Assembly: GCA_937872445.1 (NCBI GenBank)
Contig: CALMSL010000062.1
Location: forward strand, 18,726-82,725
Direction: 5' to 3'
Source of the DNA: an uncultured Microbacteriaceae bacterium
GTDB taxonomy: Bacteria; Actinomycetota; Actinomycetes; Actinomycetales; Microbacteriaceae
Length of the DNA: 64,000 nucleotides
Each line of letters opens with the position of its first letter. Position 1 is the stretch's first letter. The translations under genes and the position numbers were made by a program. The notes under the pieces were generated by a model. That model ran no database searches. It saw nothing but the letters and a program-made list of their open reading frames with translations, and had not been told where the DNA came from. Below, in pieces: positions 16,997-24,757 of the stretch.

Positions 16997-18277
16997 TTAT
17001 CTGTGAACTGTCTGTTCAGCATGGTATTGGTCTGCGGGGTTCGCGACCAGACAATCGATCTCGACGCGCAGGCTTGAATTCTCGGTGGCATTGGTAAACG
17101 TACCCACTCGCGCGAAGGACCCCCAGGTCGCCGGGTCCACCCGATTGCGGGAAATTCCGGTCGTCGAAATGACGATCGGGACGGACACCGTGGACTGCTG
17201 ATCGTCGGATTCCGCGGCCCCGACCGGGCCGAGCGCGAGGTGGACGGTCGGTCGGTCCTTGTGTTTGTCGCTGACCAGAAGCCACACGCCGGAGAGCAGT
17301 CCATCGCGTTGGTGGGGGTCGAGGAGGCCGGCAAGGCTGCCCGCATCCGACAGCGACACCGTCTTGCCGAGCTGTTCGGACTCGGTGATGGCGTGATACA
17401 GCCAGGTCTCCCTGCGCCCCTCGATGAGGTGCAGGCGCAGCTCGGTGGCGAGCGAGGCCGCGATGGACGCGGTCTTGGGATCCAGGGGAAGCTTGGTTCG
17501 GCCGCTGGCCACCGAGTCGAACAGTTCTTCTGCGGCAAGGTCAAGCCGGGCGAGTTCCTCCGAAGCAAGCATCCCGACCGCGAACCGGGGCGCGGAGACG
17601 GTGCTCTGTACGAGGACGCGATCGAGTTCGATCTGCACGATCCGGCGGAACTGCACCACAAACCAGGTGGCGAACACGGGGGGCAGCACGACGATCGCGA
17701 GCGTCACGAGTTGCGCGGGCAGGGTCTCGGGCGTGAGCGGCGTCGTGATGAGAATCGCCGCAACGAATGCTGCGCCGATCAATCCGACGGACACCAGAAT
17801 CTCGCTCGTGCGCCGCAGCGTCACCGCGATCAGGAGTCCGATGCTTGCCGCAACGGATGCCGACGCGTACCCGCCAATGTTGTGGAGGTTCCAGATGGAG
17901 ATGAAGTCGAGCGCGATCACGCAGGCGAGCCCGGTCAAAAACAGGGCGAAAAGCCAGTGCGGCATCCGCTCTCCCGTTGTCGCAATGGTCACGCCGACGA
18001 CGACGAGGATGAGAAAGAAAATAAGCCAGGCAAACGAGGCGGGCAGTGGATTCGGAAATGAACCGACCCGCACGAGGAAGGTGACGAGCAGCGCGAGCGC
18101 CGAAATGCCGGCGATAATCCCGGCACCGATCCCGAGGAACCCGGTGCCGAGGCTCGCGCCGCCGGCACTCGCCTGCCGCAGGGCTCGCGCGGCCGGCGAC
18201 GACGAGGGCTTGGGTTTCCCGCGCTTGCCGATGACGACGCCGAGAGTGTTCTCATCCGGTCTGCCGTATCCGCTCAC
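16997..18277 (-). CDS. membrane protein with a degenerate histidine-kinase-like C-terminus (putative pseudo-kinase)
   Basis: A 426-residue protein I do not recognise as a named family. A charged N-terminus (1-40) precedes about six transmembrane helices (about 46-210), then about 215 cytoplasmic residues. The end of this tail lines up by eye with the ATPase domain of the neighbouring kinase: DPHQRDGLLSGVWLLVSDKH with PSDVLDAFLLALAECLENVR (the N box), and VSVPIVISTTGIS with TVRAMVTDSGIGF. The catalytic His of the HDT box, the N-box Asn and the DxGxG motif are missing. It starts at ATG 18277 overlapping the kinase stop (ATGA). I infer a non-catalytic partner or sensor subunit of the kinase. Confidence 0.6.
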   Translation of the reverse strand: MSGYGRPDENTLGVVIGKRGKPKPSSSPAARALRQASAGGASLGTGFLGIGAGIIAGISALALLVTFLVRVGSFPNPLPASFAWLIFFLILVVVGVTIATTGERMPHWLFALFLTGLACVIALDFISIWNLHNIGGYASASVAASIGLLIAVTLRRTSEILVSVGLIGAAFVAAILITTPLTPETLPAQLVTLAIVVLPPVFATWFVVQFRRIVQIELDRVLVQSTVSAPRFAVGMLASEELARLDLAAEELFDSVASGRTKLPLDPKTASIAASLATELRLHLIEGRRETWLYHAITESEQLGKTVSLSDAGSLAGLLDPHQRDGLLSGVWLLVSDKHKDRPTVHLALGPVGAAESDDQQSTVSVPIVISTTGISRNRVDPATWGSFARVGTFTNATENSSLRVEIDCLVANPADQYHAEQTVHR

Positions 18278-19467
18278 TTGGGCACCTCCAAAACGACCGT
18301 TGTTCCTGATCCCGGGGAGGAGAATAACCGGGCGGTACCGCCCACTTCGCCAAGGCGAGCGATGACCGAATCCTTCAAACCGAGCCGAGCCGAGTCGATG
18401 TCCTTGACATCGAAACCGATTCCGGAGTCGGTCACCATCGCCCGTACCGTCGTCTCATCGTCCGTGATCGTGACGTGCGCTTCAGTGACCCCCGCGTGAC
18501 GCCGGACGTTCTCCAGACACTCCGCGAGCGCGAGCAGGAACGCGTCGAGGACGTCGCTGGGGAGGAGCACCTGTCCGGTCCCGTGCCAGCTCACTTCCAG
18601 ACCGATACGCCCGAAACGCTGCTTCACCGACTCGAGCGTTGTGCCCAGGATTGCATCCTCCGTGGGGAGGACGGGGATCGACCCGGTCTCCGTTGGCGTG
18701 AGGTCCGGCGGTGCCGGGGTCACGCCGAGGCGCAATTGCCGAAGGAGGTTCGCATCGTCGGCAGCCTGAGCCCGCAGGGCCCCGGCGGTCACCCCGACTC
18801 CGGAGTGGGCCATGAGGGTGAGGGTGGCCAGGACCGTGTCGTGGAGGAGTCGGGCGGATTGGCGGCGCTGGGCTTCAATCTCGCTCGCCTGCCGCTCTGC
18901 CCGGTGTGCGCGCCCGATGCTGTGAATCCGTTTCGCCGCCCGCGGAATGCTGGAGGAGATCCACTCGCCGGACAGGGTGAAAATGACCCAGCCGAGAACC
19001 ACGGCGCCCACCGGATAGCTGATCAGGTCTCCGGTCCCGGTCACGAGCAGGACGAGCGCAACCGAGGCCACAAAACTCGCTACGAGGAGGAGGATTCTGG
19101 GGATGCTTCGGGTGAGCACGAGCGAGAACGACGCGATCGCACCGCCCGCGAACGGAACGAGCGCGGTCGACAGGCCGCTTCGGTTCGTCGTTCCAAACGG
19201 AACCTGCACGATCGCGAGGATGGCCAGCCCGGCTGCAATTCCGAGGAGAACCCACAGAATCGAGTGGCTGTTGCCCAGGCGGTACAGGCAAAACACGAAG
19301 ACGATGCCGAGGATGACCGCGGCGAGAAGACTTGTCCCATCCACGACTCCCGGGATCGCCAGCCCAAGAAACGAAACGACAGTCATCGTGGTTCCGATGA
19401 GGCGCACGGATCGGTGCAACAGCCGGTCGCGCTCCCTGGCGATAAGTTCCACGCCTGCTATCGTCAC
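18274..19467 (-). CDS. NarL-type sensor histidine kinase
   Basis: A kinase of about 397 residues. Several hydrophobic helices in the first 180 residues (TMTVVSFLGLAIPGVV, SLLAAVILGIVFVFCLY, ILLLVASFVASVALVLLV and others) form a membrane sensor. The HisKA_3-like box has the phospho-His in RRQSARLLHDTVLATLTL. The ATPase domain has the N box AECLENVRRHAG and the G box VTDSGIGFD. I prefer the GTG at 19467, which has GGGGACAAGC in front. A GTG at 19512 would add 15 residues without a ribosome-binding site. The GGGG of that site can pair with CCCC 6 bases upstream (19476-19489). It is the only intact kinase in the cluster, so it may serve both regulators. Confidence 0.88.
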   Translation of the reverse strand: MTIAGVELIARERDRLLHRSVRLIGTTMTVVSFLGLAIPGVVDGTSLLAAVILGIVFVFCLYRLGNSHSILWVLLGIAAGLAILAIVQVPFGTTNRSGLSTALVPFAGGAIASFSLVLTRSIPRILLLVASFVASVALVLLVTGTGDLISYPVGAVVLGWVIFTLSGEWISSSIPRAAKRIHSIGRAHRAERQASEIEAQRRQSARLLHDTVLATLTLMAHSGVGVTAGALRAQAADDANLLRQLRLGVTPAPPDLTPTETGSIPVLPTEDAILGTTLESVKQRFGRIGLEVSWHGTGQVLLPSDVLDAFLLALAECLENVRRHAGVTEAHVTITDDETTVRAMVTDSGIGFDVKDIDSARLGLKDSVIARLGEVGGTARLFSSPGSGTTVVLEVPK

Positions 19468-19553
19468 ACGCTTGTCCCCATTTGTGGGGGTGCGACACTG
19501 CGGGAATGACACACCGCAATGGGAAAAACTCGCAGCACATTCGGTGGAGACGA

Positions 19554-20468
19554 TCAGGACCAGCCGCAGCGTCGCCCGACGTAGTCGTACAATTCGACGC
19601 GGACAGCGTCATTGACGCCGATGAAGATTCGTCCGGTGTCGAGTTTCGTCGTGACGGTGAACGTGAAGAATGTCCCGCGCTTGTCCTCCACAACGACGTG
19701 CGGATCGCAGCGGGCGGGGACCAGGGTGAGGGAGAACGTGACAGGGGAAGTCGCCCGTCCGATGTCGAGCCCGAGCGGCACGGTGTCGCCGACCTTCCCG
19801 TTGGCGGGATCGAGCGCACCGACCAGGACGGTTCCTCGCACGTCATCGATCATGAGGAGACCGCCGGCGCCGGTGGGGGTTGCCGTGAAGTCGAGCACTG
19901 CGGTTTGCTGCCCCGCTAGAGTGACGTATCGGAGCGCAGTCGCCGGCTCGATCGTCGCGACGGCCGCCACCGCGTCGTCCCGGCAATCCTCCGCGGCGAT
20001 CGTGGGCAGCTGCCCCATGCGGTCGCGGGGAGTGAGATCGGCAACTCCGGTTGCCGGCGTGTCCTTCGTCGCAGAGCCCGCCGCCTCGCCGAAAACGTAC
20101 CGCACGTGGACGCGCGGCTCGCCCGACGATGCCGAGCAGTCTGCGGGAGGCAGCAGCAGCCGGAGATTGACGGTGTCGCCCGGCTGGATGGTGGTCGGCG
20201 CCCGTTCGTAGTTGACGGGCGGGGTGAAGGTGGGGGAGGAGAACGACAGCGCGAGCACCGTGAAGGGCAGTGTTGTCGCGTTCGCGACGGCAACCTCGAG
20301 TGCGTGGTCCGCGTAGTCGAAGCGGCCCTGATACACGTCGACGGTGACGCCGCGCGGGAGCGTTGTCGCGGTCGGCTCCGCACAGGATGACAGGGCGAAT
20401 GCGCTCAACAGCAGCATCGCCATGACGGCGAATGCCGGGAGTGGCGGATGCCGCCGACGCCGGTTCAC
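19554..20468 (-). CDS. lipoprotein of unknown function in the signalling cluster
   Basis: A 304-residue secreted lipoprotein: basic n-region MNRRRRHPP, hydrophobic core AFAVMAMLLLSAFAL and lipobox SSC with the lipidated Cys at 29. The mature part looks all-beta, with repeated TVxxxxxxDTVxL strands and phrases such as TIQPGDTVNLRLLLPP and GKVGDTVPLGLDIG, suggesting Ig-like domains. I know no function for it. It starts at GTG 20468, 7 bases behind a TAGGAT box. It lies between the second regulator and the kinase on the same strand, so an accessory sensory role outside the membrane is a reasonable guess. Confidence 0.75.
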   Translation of the reverse strand: MNRRRRHPPLPAFAVMAMLLLSAFALSSCAEPTATTLPRGVTVDVYQGRFDYADHALEVAVANATTLPFTVLALSFSSPTFTPPVNYERAPTTIQPGDTVNLRLLLPPADCSASSGEPRVHVRYVFGEAAGSATKDTPATGVADLTPRDRMGQLPTIAAEDCRDDAVAAVATIEPATALRYVTLAGQQTAVLDFTATPTGAGGLLMIDDVRGTVLVGALDPANGKVGDTVPLGLDIGRATSPVTFSLTLVPARCDPHVVVEDKRGTFFTFTVTTKLDTGRIFIGVNDAVRVELYDYVGRRCGWS

Positions 20469-20475
20469 GCCGACA

Positions 20476-20481
20476 ATCCTA
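20476..20481 (-). promoter_or_regulatory. putative -10 box of the lipoprotein gene
   Basis: TAGGAT on the minus strand ends 7 bases before the GTG start. No ribosome-binding site is visible, so the transcript is probably leaderless. Confidence 0.4.
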
Positions 20482-20504
20482 CGAGCGCGGGGGCGCTTCG
20501 CACA

Positions 20505-21185
20505 CTAGTCGTCGTCGAACCAGCCTTCCTGAACTCCCTGTACCCGCAGTCGCGTCCGCGAACCAAGATCCACTCCGGTTTCCCGGTATTTGCGTCGCGC
20601 GCGTTTCACATAGGACTTGACCGTCTCCTGGGTCGTGCCCATTCTCTCGGCGACCTCGCGCATCGACATGCCACTGGCATACAGTGCCGTCGCGCGTTGT
20701 TCCTGCGGTCCGAGCTTGGGGGGCAGGGTGACGCTGAGCCCGGCGATCGACGTCTCAATGCCGTCCGGGAAATATGTTTCGCCCCGGGCAGCGCACCGAA
20801 TTGCCTGCGCAAGTTCGTCGACGCCCTGGGCTTTGGGGATGAAGCTGAGTGCGCCTGCGCTGATTGCCCTCGCGACGGTCGCTGGCTCGGAATGCCGACT
20901 GATCACCACAATTTCGCTGCCCGCGGCGAGAAGCGCCTGGATTTTCGTTCCAATCGAAATCGCGTCGTTCAGGTTGAGGTCCAGAACCGTGACCTGGGGC
21001 GGAAAATCCGGATGCGAAACCAGCTCATGCCAGGACTTCGCTTCGATCACGACGCGCACGCCGAATCGGCCCTGGTCGAGCCGCATCACGAGGCCATCGA
21101 GGAGGAGTTGGAAGTCGTCGACCACGGCAACCCGGATGTCCGAGTTGGAATGCGAAGTGCTCTGTACCGTGCGCCGCAGGGTCAT
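20505..21185 (-). CDS. NarL/FixJ-family response regulator (copy 2 of the signalling cluster)
   Basis: A 226-residue paralogue of the regulator at 16313-16984. The receiver has D23/D24, phospho-acceptor D69 in VTVLDLNLND and K118 in FIPKAQ. The helix-turn-helix contains PKLGPQEQRATALYASGMSM, then VAERMGTTQETVKSYVKRAR. The residue after the switch position differs (VISRHSEP here, LMSTYSEP in copy 1), so the two may differ in phosphorylation kinetics or partner. It starts at ATG 21185 with AAGGAA about 8 bases ahead, and a TAGGAT box at 21215-21220 could serve as -10. It is the first gene of the cluster, 36 bp from the lipoprotein gene. Confidence 0.9.
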   Translation of the reverse strand: MTLRRTVQSTSHSNSDIRVAVVDDFQLLLDGLVMRLDQGRFGVRVVIEAKSWHELVSHPDFPPQVTVLDLNLNDAISIGTKIQALLAAGSEIVVISRHSEPATVARAISAGALSFIPKAQGVDELAQAIRCAARGETYFPDGIETSIAGLSVTLPPKLGPQEQRATALYASGMSMREVAERMGTTQETVKSYVKRARRKYRETGVDLGSRTRLRVQGVQEGWFDDD

Positions 21186-21266
21186 GGCCGGGGTTCCTTC
21201 TCGAGGGTGCCATCATCCTAACTAAACTGAGCACTTCTCTCCTGTAGCGCGCAGCGCGCCAGCGTG

Positions 21267-22472
21267 TCAGGAGTCGAGCAGTCGCAGCAGGTGCGGTCCC
21301 ACGAGCGCGTCCTCGATGAGAAACGCGTCGTGCCCGAAATCCGAGCTGATGACGACAGCCTGGTCGCCGTCGATGCCGTGGGGCAGTTTCGCGGCGAGTT
21401 CCTGCTGTGTGGACACCGGAAAGAGGCGGTCGCTGTCGACGCCGAGGACGAGGCTGGCAGCGGTGACTCTCGCGAGCGCGTCCGCGACGCTGCCGCGTCC
21501 GCGGCCGATGTCGTGGGAGCTCATCGCCGTGGCCAGGGTGAGGTAGCTGTTCGCATCGAACCGGCGCGTGAACTTGTTCCCGTGAAAGTCGAGGTAACTT
21601 TCCACGGCGAACCGGCCGGCGCCGCCGAGCGGGCTGATATCGCTCTGCCAGCTCCGATGGAAACGCCCATTGAGCTCGCTGGGCGAACGGTAGCTGAGCA
21701 GCGCGAGCCGCCGTGCGAGGGCGAGGCCCCGGTGGGGGCCGTCGCCATCCTTCGCGTCGTAATAGTCGCCGCCGCTGAATCCCGGATCCATCCTGATGGA
21801 TTCGGCCTGCACCGAATTCAGCGAAATCTCGTCGGCGTCGCTCACGGCAGGGGCGGCCAGGATCGCGACCCGTGCGAGTCGATCCGGGTATCCGACGGCC
21901 CATTCGAGCGCGTGCATGCCGCCCATCGATCCGCCGATCACCGCGGCGAACCGGTCGATTTCGAGCGCGTCCGCGAGGGCGACCTGAGCCGCCACCTGGT
22001 CTCGGATCGTGAGGAACGGGAACCGGGAACCCCACTCCTGGCCGTCCGGGGCGGAACTGGCGGGCCCGGTCGTCCCCTGGCAGCCGCCGAGCATGTTCGG
22101 CGCGACGACAAACCACCGGGTGGTGTCGATGGCCAGGCCGGGGCCGACGATGCCGGACCACCAGCCGCTTGTCGGGTGGCCCGGCCCCGCATTCCCGATG
22201 ACGTGGCTGTCGCCGGTCAGGGCATGCAGGATGAGAATCGCGTTGCTGCGGTGTGCGTTCAGTTCCCCCCACGTTTCGTAGGCGACCCGCACGGCGGGCA
22301 GGACGCCGCCGAACTCGAGTTGCTGCGGCGCAAGCGCCGCAAACCGGCGCCCGCCGACCGGATCACCGTCCCGCCACGCTCCGGTTGCCGGGGGTTTCCC
22401 GAGCAGTGACCGGATGTTCGATTCCGTGATGAATCCCGACGGGACGGAGTCCGCTGCAGTTTGCCAGTCCAT
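21267..22472 (-). CDS. metX: homoserine O-acetyltransferase
   Basis: A 401-residue alpha/beta-hydrolase-fold enzyme that acetylates homoserine with acetyl-CoA, the first committed step to methionine. The nucleophile is Ser182 in GGSMGGMHALEW. The catalytic Asp and His are in VDSDRLFP and FGHDAFLIE near the C-terminus. The acyl-pocket segment LHALTGDSHV and the NMLGGCQGTTGP motif are conserved. I place the start at ATG 22472 (MDWQTAADSV). The frame is open much further upstream, but that part overlaps metY and is not conserved. It follows metY by 44 bp, so O-acetylhomoserine is made and used by one operon. O-succinyl activity is unlikely in this family branch. Confidence 0.93.
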   Translation of the reverse strand: MDWQTAADSVPSGFITESNIRSLLGKPPATGAWRDGDPVGGRRFAALAPQQLEFGGVLPAVRVAYETWGELNAHRSNAILILHALTGDSHVIGNAGPGHPTSGWWSGIVGPGLAIDTTRWFVVAPNMLGGCQGTTGPASSAPDGQEWGSRFPFLTIRDQVAAQVALADALEIDRFAAVIGGSMGGMHALEWAVGYPDRLARVAILAAPAVSDADEISLNSVQAESIRMDPGFSGGDYYDAKDGDGPHRGLALARRLALLSYRSPSELNGRFHRSWQSDISPLGGAGRFAVESYLDFHGNKFTRRFDANSYLTLATAMSSHDIGRGRGSVADALARVTAASLVLGVDSDRLFPVSTQQELAAKLPHGIDGDQAVVISSDFGHDAFLIEDALVGPHLLRLLDS

Positions 22473-22516
22473 GGTGTGTTCATTGTCTCCCGCGCCGCGG
22501 GGTTCGCGATCCCGTG

Positions 22517-23833
22517 TTACGCGGCGAGAGCACCCCGCGCGGCGGCAAGTCCCTGCTCGAGGTCGGCGAGAATGTCGTCGATGTTCTCCAGGCCAACCGA
22601 GAGTCGCACGAGGCCCGGCGTGACGCCGGCAGAGAGTTGCTGCTCTCCAGTCAATTGCGAGTGCGTGGTCGATGCGGGGTGGATGATGAGGCTGCGCACA
22701 TCGCCGATGTTGGCGACGTGGCTGAACAACTCCACGCTGTCCACGAGGGAACGCCCGGCGTCGACGCCGCCCTTCAGTTCGAAGGACAGGACCGCGCCCG
22801 TGCCGAGCGGGGCGTACTTCTTCCCCACTTCGAACCACGGGCTGGAGGCCAGGCCGGCCCAGGACACCGAGGCGACATCCGGGTGTGCTTCGAGCCATTC
22901 GGCCACCGCCCTCGCGTTCTGCACGTGGCGCTCGACGCGAAGACTCAGGGTTTCGATGCCCTGAATGAGCTGCCACGCACTCGCCGGTGCGATCGCCGAA
23001 CCGAGGTCGCGCAGGAGTTGCACGCGTGCCTTGATGATGTAGGCGATCCCATCTCCCAGCACGGTCGTGTAGCTCGCTCCGTGGTAGGACGGGTCGGGTT
23101 CGGTGAGGCCGGGGAACTTCTCGACGTTCTTGCTCCACGCGAACTTTCCACCGTCCACGATGACTCCGGCCATGACCGTGCCGTGCCCGCCGAGGAACTT
23201 CGTCGCGGAGTGCACGATGATGTCCGCCCCGTGCTCGAGCGGGCGGATGAGGTACGGGGTTGCAATCGTGTTGTCGACGATCAGGGGTACCCCGTTCTCG
23301 TGGGCGACATCGGCGACGGCCCTGATGTCGAGAATGTTGATTCTCGGATTGCCGATGGATTCGGCGAAGAACGCCTTCGTGTTGGGTTTGACGGCGCGGC
23401 GCCACTCTTCCGGATCGTCCTGATCCTCAACGAAGGTCGTTTCGATGCCGAGCTTCTCCAGCGTGTATTTGAACAGGTTGAACGTGCCGCCGTAGATGGA
23501 GGAGGACGACACGATGTGGTCGCCGGCCTGCGCGATGTTCAGGATCGCGAAGGTCGTTGCGGACTGCCCGGACGAGAGCAGGAGCGCGGCGGTGCCGCCC
23601 TCGAGGGCGGCGATGCGCTGTTCCGCGACATCCTGCGTAGGGTTCTGGATGCGTGTGTAGATGTTGCCGAATTCGGCGAGCGCGAACAGGTTCTTTGCGT
23701 GGTCCGAATTGTTGAACACGTACGCGGTGGTCTGGTAGATGGGCGTGGCCCGTGCGTTCGTGACGGGGTCCGGCTGGGCGCCGGAATGAATCTGCTTGGT
23801 TTCGAACTTCCAGTCCTGGCTGGTGGTGGTCAT
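22517..23833 (-). CDS. metY: O-acetylhomoserine sulfhydrylase
   Basis: A 438-residue PLP enzyme of the Cys/Met metabolism family that makes homocysteine directly from O-acetylhomoserine and sulfide. Characteristic stretches are FETKQIHSGAQPDP, TPIYQTTAYVFNN, RIQNPTQDVAEQRIAALEGG, and the PLP lysine in IIVHSATKFLGGHGT. The C-terminal RLSVGLENIDDILADLEQ is also typical. The start is ATG 23833 with GGGAGAA in good position. It has its own promoter (TTGACC, 17 bases, TACTCT) and a leader of about 46 bases. I found no SAM riboswitch there. It is first in the metY-metX operon. Confidence 0.95.
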   Translation of the reverse strand: MTTTSQDWKFETKQIHSGAQPDPVTNARATPIYQTTAYVFNNSDHAKNLFALAEFGNIYTRIQNPTQDVAEQRIAALEGGTAALLLSSGQSATTFAILNIAQAGDHIVSSSSIYGGTFNLFKYTLEKLGIETTFVEDQDDPEEWRRAVKPNTKAFFAESIGNPRINILDIRAVADVAHENGVPLIVDNTIATPYLIRPLEHGADIIVHSATKFLGGHGTVMAGVIVDGGKFAWSKNVEKFPGLTEPDPSYHGASYTTVLGDGIAYIIKARVQLLRDLGSAIAPASAWQLIQGIETLSLRVERHVQNARAVAEWLEAHPDVASVSWAGLASSPWFEVGKKYAPLGTGAVLSFELKGGVDAGRSLVDSVELFSHVANIGDVRSLIIHPASTTHSQLTGEQQLSAGVTPGLVRLSVGLENIDDILADLEQGLAAARGALAA

Positions 23834-23885
23834 GGTGGTTCTCCCTCGATGAGCGCGGATGCAGCGTGGTGCCGACCTGTTTCCG

Positions 23886-23914
23886 AGAGTAGGCAGCGGC
23901 CGGGGGAGGGTCAA
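23886..23914 (-). promoter_or_regulatory. metY-metX promoter (-35 TTGACC, 17-bp spacer, -10 TACTCT)
   Basis: On the minus strand TTGACC (23909-23914) and TACTCT (23886-23891) are separated by exactly 17 bases, the best housekeeping-type promoter in the window. Transcription should start near 23879, leaving a leader of about 46 bases with a normal ribosome-binding site. Confidence 0.7.
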
Positions 23915-23980
23915 CGCGCATCGAAACACGAAGTAACCTTCCGCTGGCACACTGGTAGCACCGGGTGAAAGGCGAAGTAC

Positions 23981-24757
23981 ATGGCGGTTCGACGAGTGGT
24001 GGTTACCGGCGGGAGCTCCGGGATCGGTGCGGCGACGGTGCGGTTGTTGAGGGAGCACGGCTGGGACGTGATCGGGGTCGCCCGGCGCGCCGACCGGCTG
24101 GAAGCCCTGGCGGCGGAGACGGGCGCGAGCGTGTTCGCGGCCGACCTCACCGACCAGAGCCAGGTCGACGCGTTCCGGGACTTCGTGGCGCAGGGCGGGG
24201 CGATCGATGCGCTCGTGAACAACGCGGGCGGTGCGTTCGGCATGGAGTCCGTGGAGGACAGCGACCCGGAGGACTGGACGCGGATGTTCGATGTGAACGT
24301 CGTCGCGGTCAAGCGCGTGATCACCGCCCTGCTGCCGCTCCTGCGGGAGGGGGCCGGTGCGCTCGGCCATGCCGACATCCTGACCGTCACCTCGATCGCC
24401 GGGCACCTGCCGTACGAGGGCGGCGGCGGGTACAACGGTTCCAAGTTCGCGTTGCGCGCTATGGTCGGGGTGCTTCGGCTCGAACTCAACGGCGAGCCGA
24501 TCCGGGTGATCGAGATCGCGCCCGGGATGGTGAAGACGGACGAATTTTCACTCACCCGGTTCGGCGGGGATCAGGCGCGGGCGGATGCCGTGTACGCGGG
24601 CGTCGACAACCCGCTCACCGCGGAAGACATTGCCGAGGTCATCGTGCTCGCGCTGGAACTGCCCGGCCACGTGAATCTGGACCTGGTCACCGTGAAGCCG
24701 GTCGCGCAGGCCGCGCCGCACAAGGTGGCGAGGGTTCCCCTGGTTCCGAAGCGCTGA
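23981..24757 (+). CDS. short-chain dehydrogenase/reductase (SDR)
   Basis: A 258-residue classical SDR. The Rossmann motif TGGSSGIGAATVRLL (about 9-23) is of the TGxxxGIG type. NNAG is at about 81-84, the catalytic Ser in VTSIAGHLP and Tyr-x3-Lys in YNGSKFALRAM. The Arg after GVA in the second strand suggests NADP preference. It resembles the YdfG/serine 3-dehydrogenase group, but the substrate cannot be told. GAAAGG lies about 9 bases ahead of ATG 23981. It is divergent from metY, and its stop codon directly abuts the stop of the convergent M20 gene (24757/24758). Confidence 0.9.
   Translation: MAVRRVVVTGGSSGIGAATVRLLREHGWDVIGVARRADRLEALAAETGASVFAADLTDQSQVDAFRDFVAQGGAIDALVNNAGGAFGMESVEDSDPEDWTRMFDVNVVAVKRVITALLPLLREGAGALGHADILTVTSIAGHLPYEGGGGYNGSKFALRAMVGVLRLELNGEPIRVIEIAPGMVKTDEFSLTRFGGDQARADAVYAGVDNPLTAEDIAEVIVLALELPGHVNLDLVTVKPVAQAAPHKVARVPLVPKR

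Noticed and set aside
21240-21262. Terminator after metX in the GCGCGC-rich stretch
   Set aside because: The GCGCGC strings are self-complementary but give no proper stem with a loop, and no T-run follows.
22473-23405. N-terminal extension joining the metX frame to the region inside metY
   Set aside because: The extra 300 codons overlap metY in another frame and are not conserved; metX homologues start at MDWQ-like sequence near 22472.
23834-23885. SAM riboswitch in the metY leader
   Set aside because: The predicted leader is only about 46 bases and has none of the conserved core of SAM-I, SAM-II or SAM-IV classes that I can recognise.
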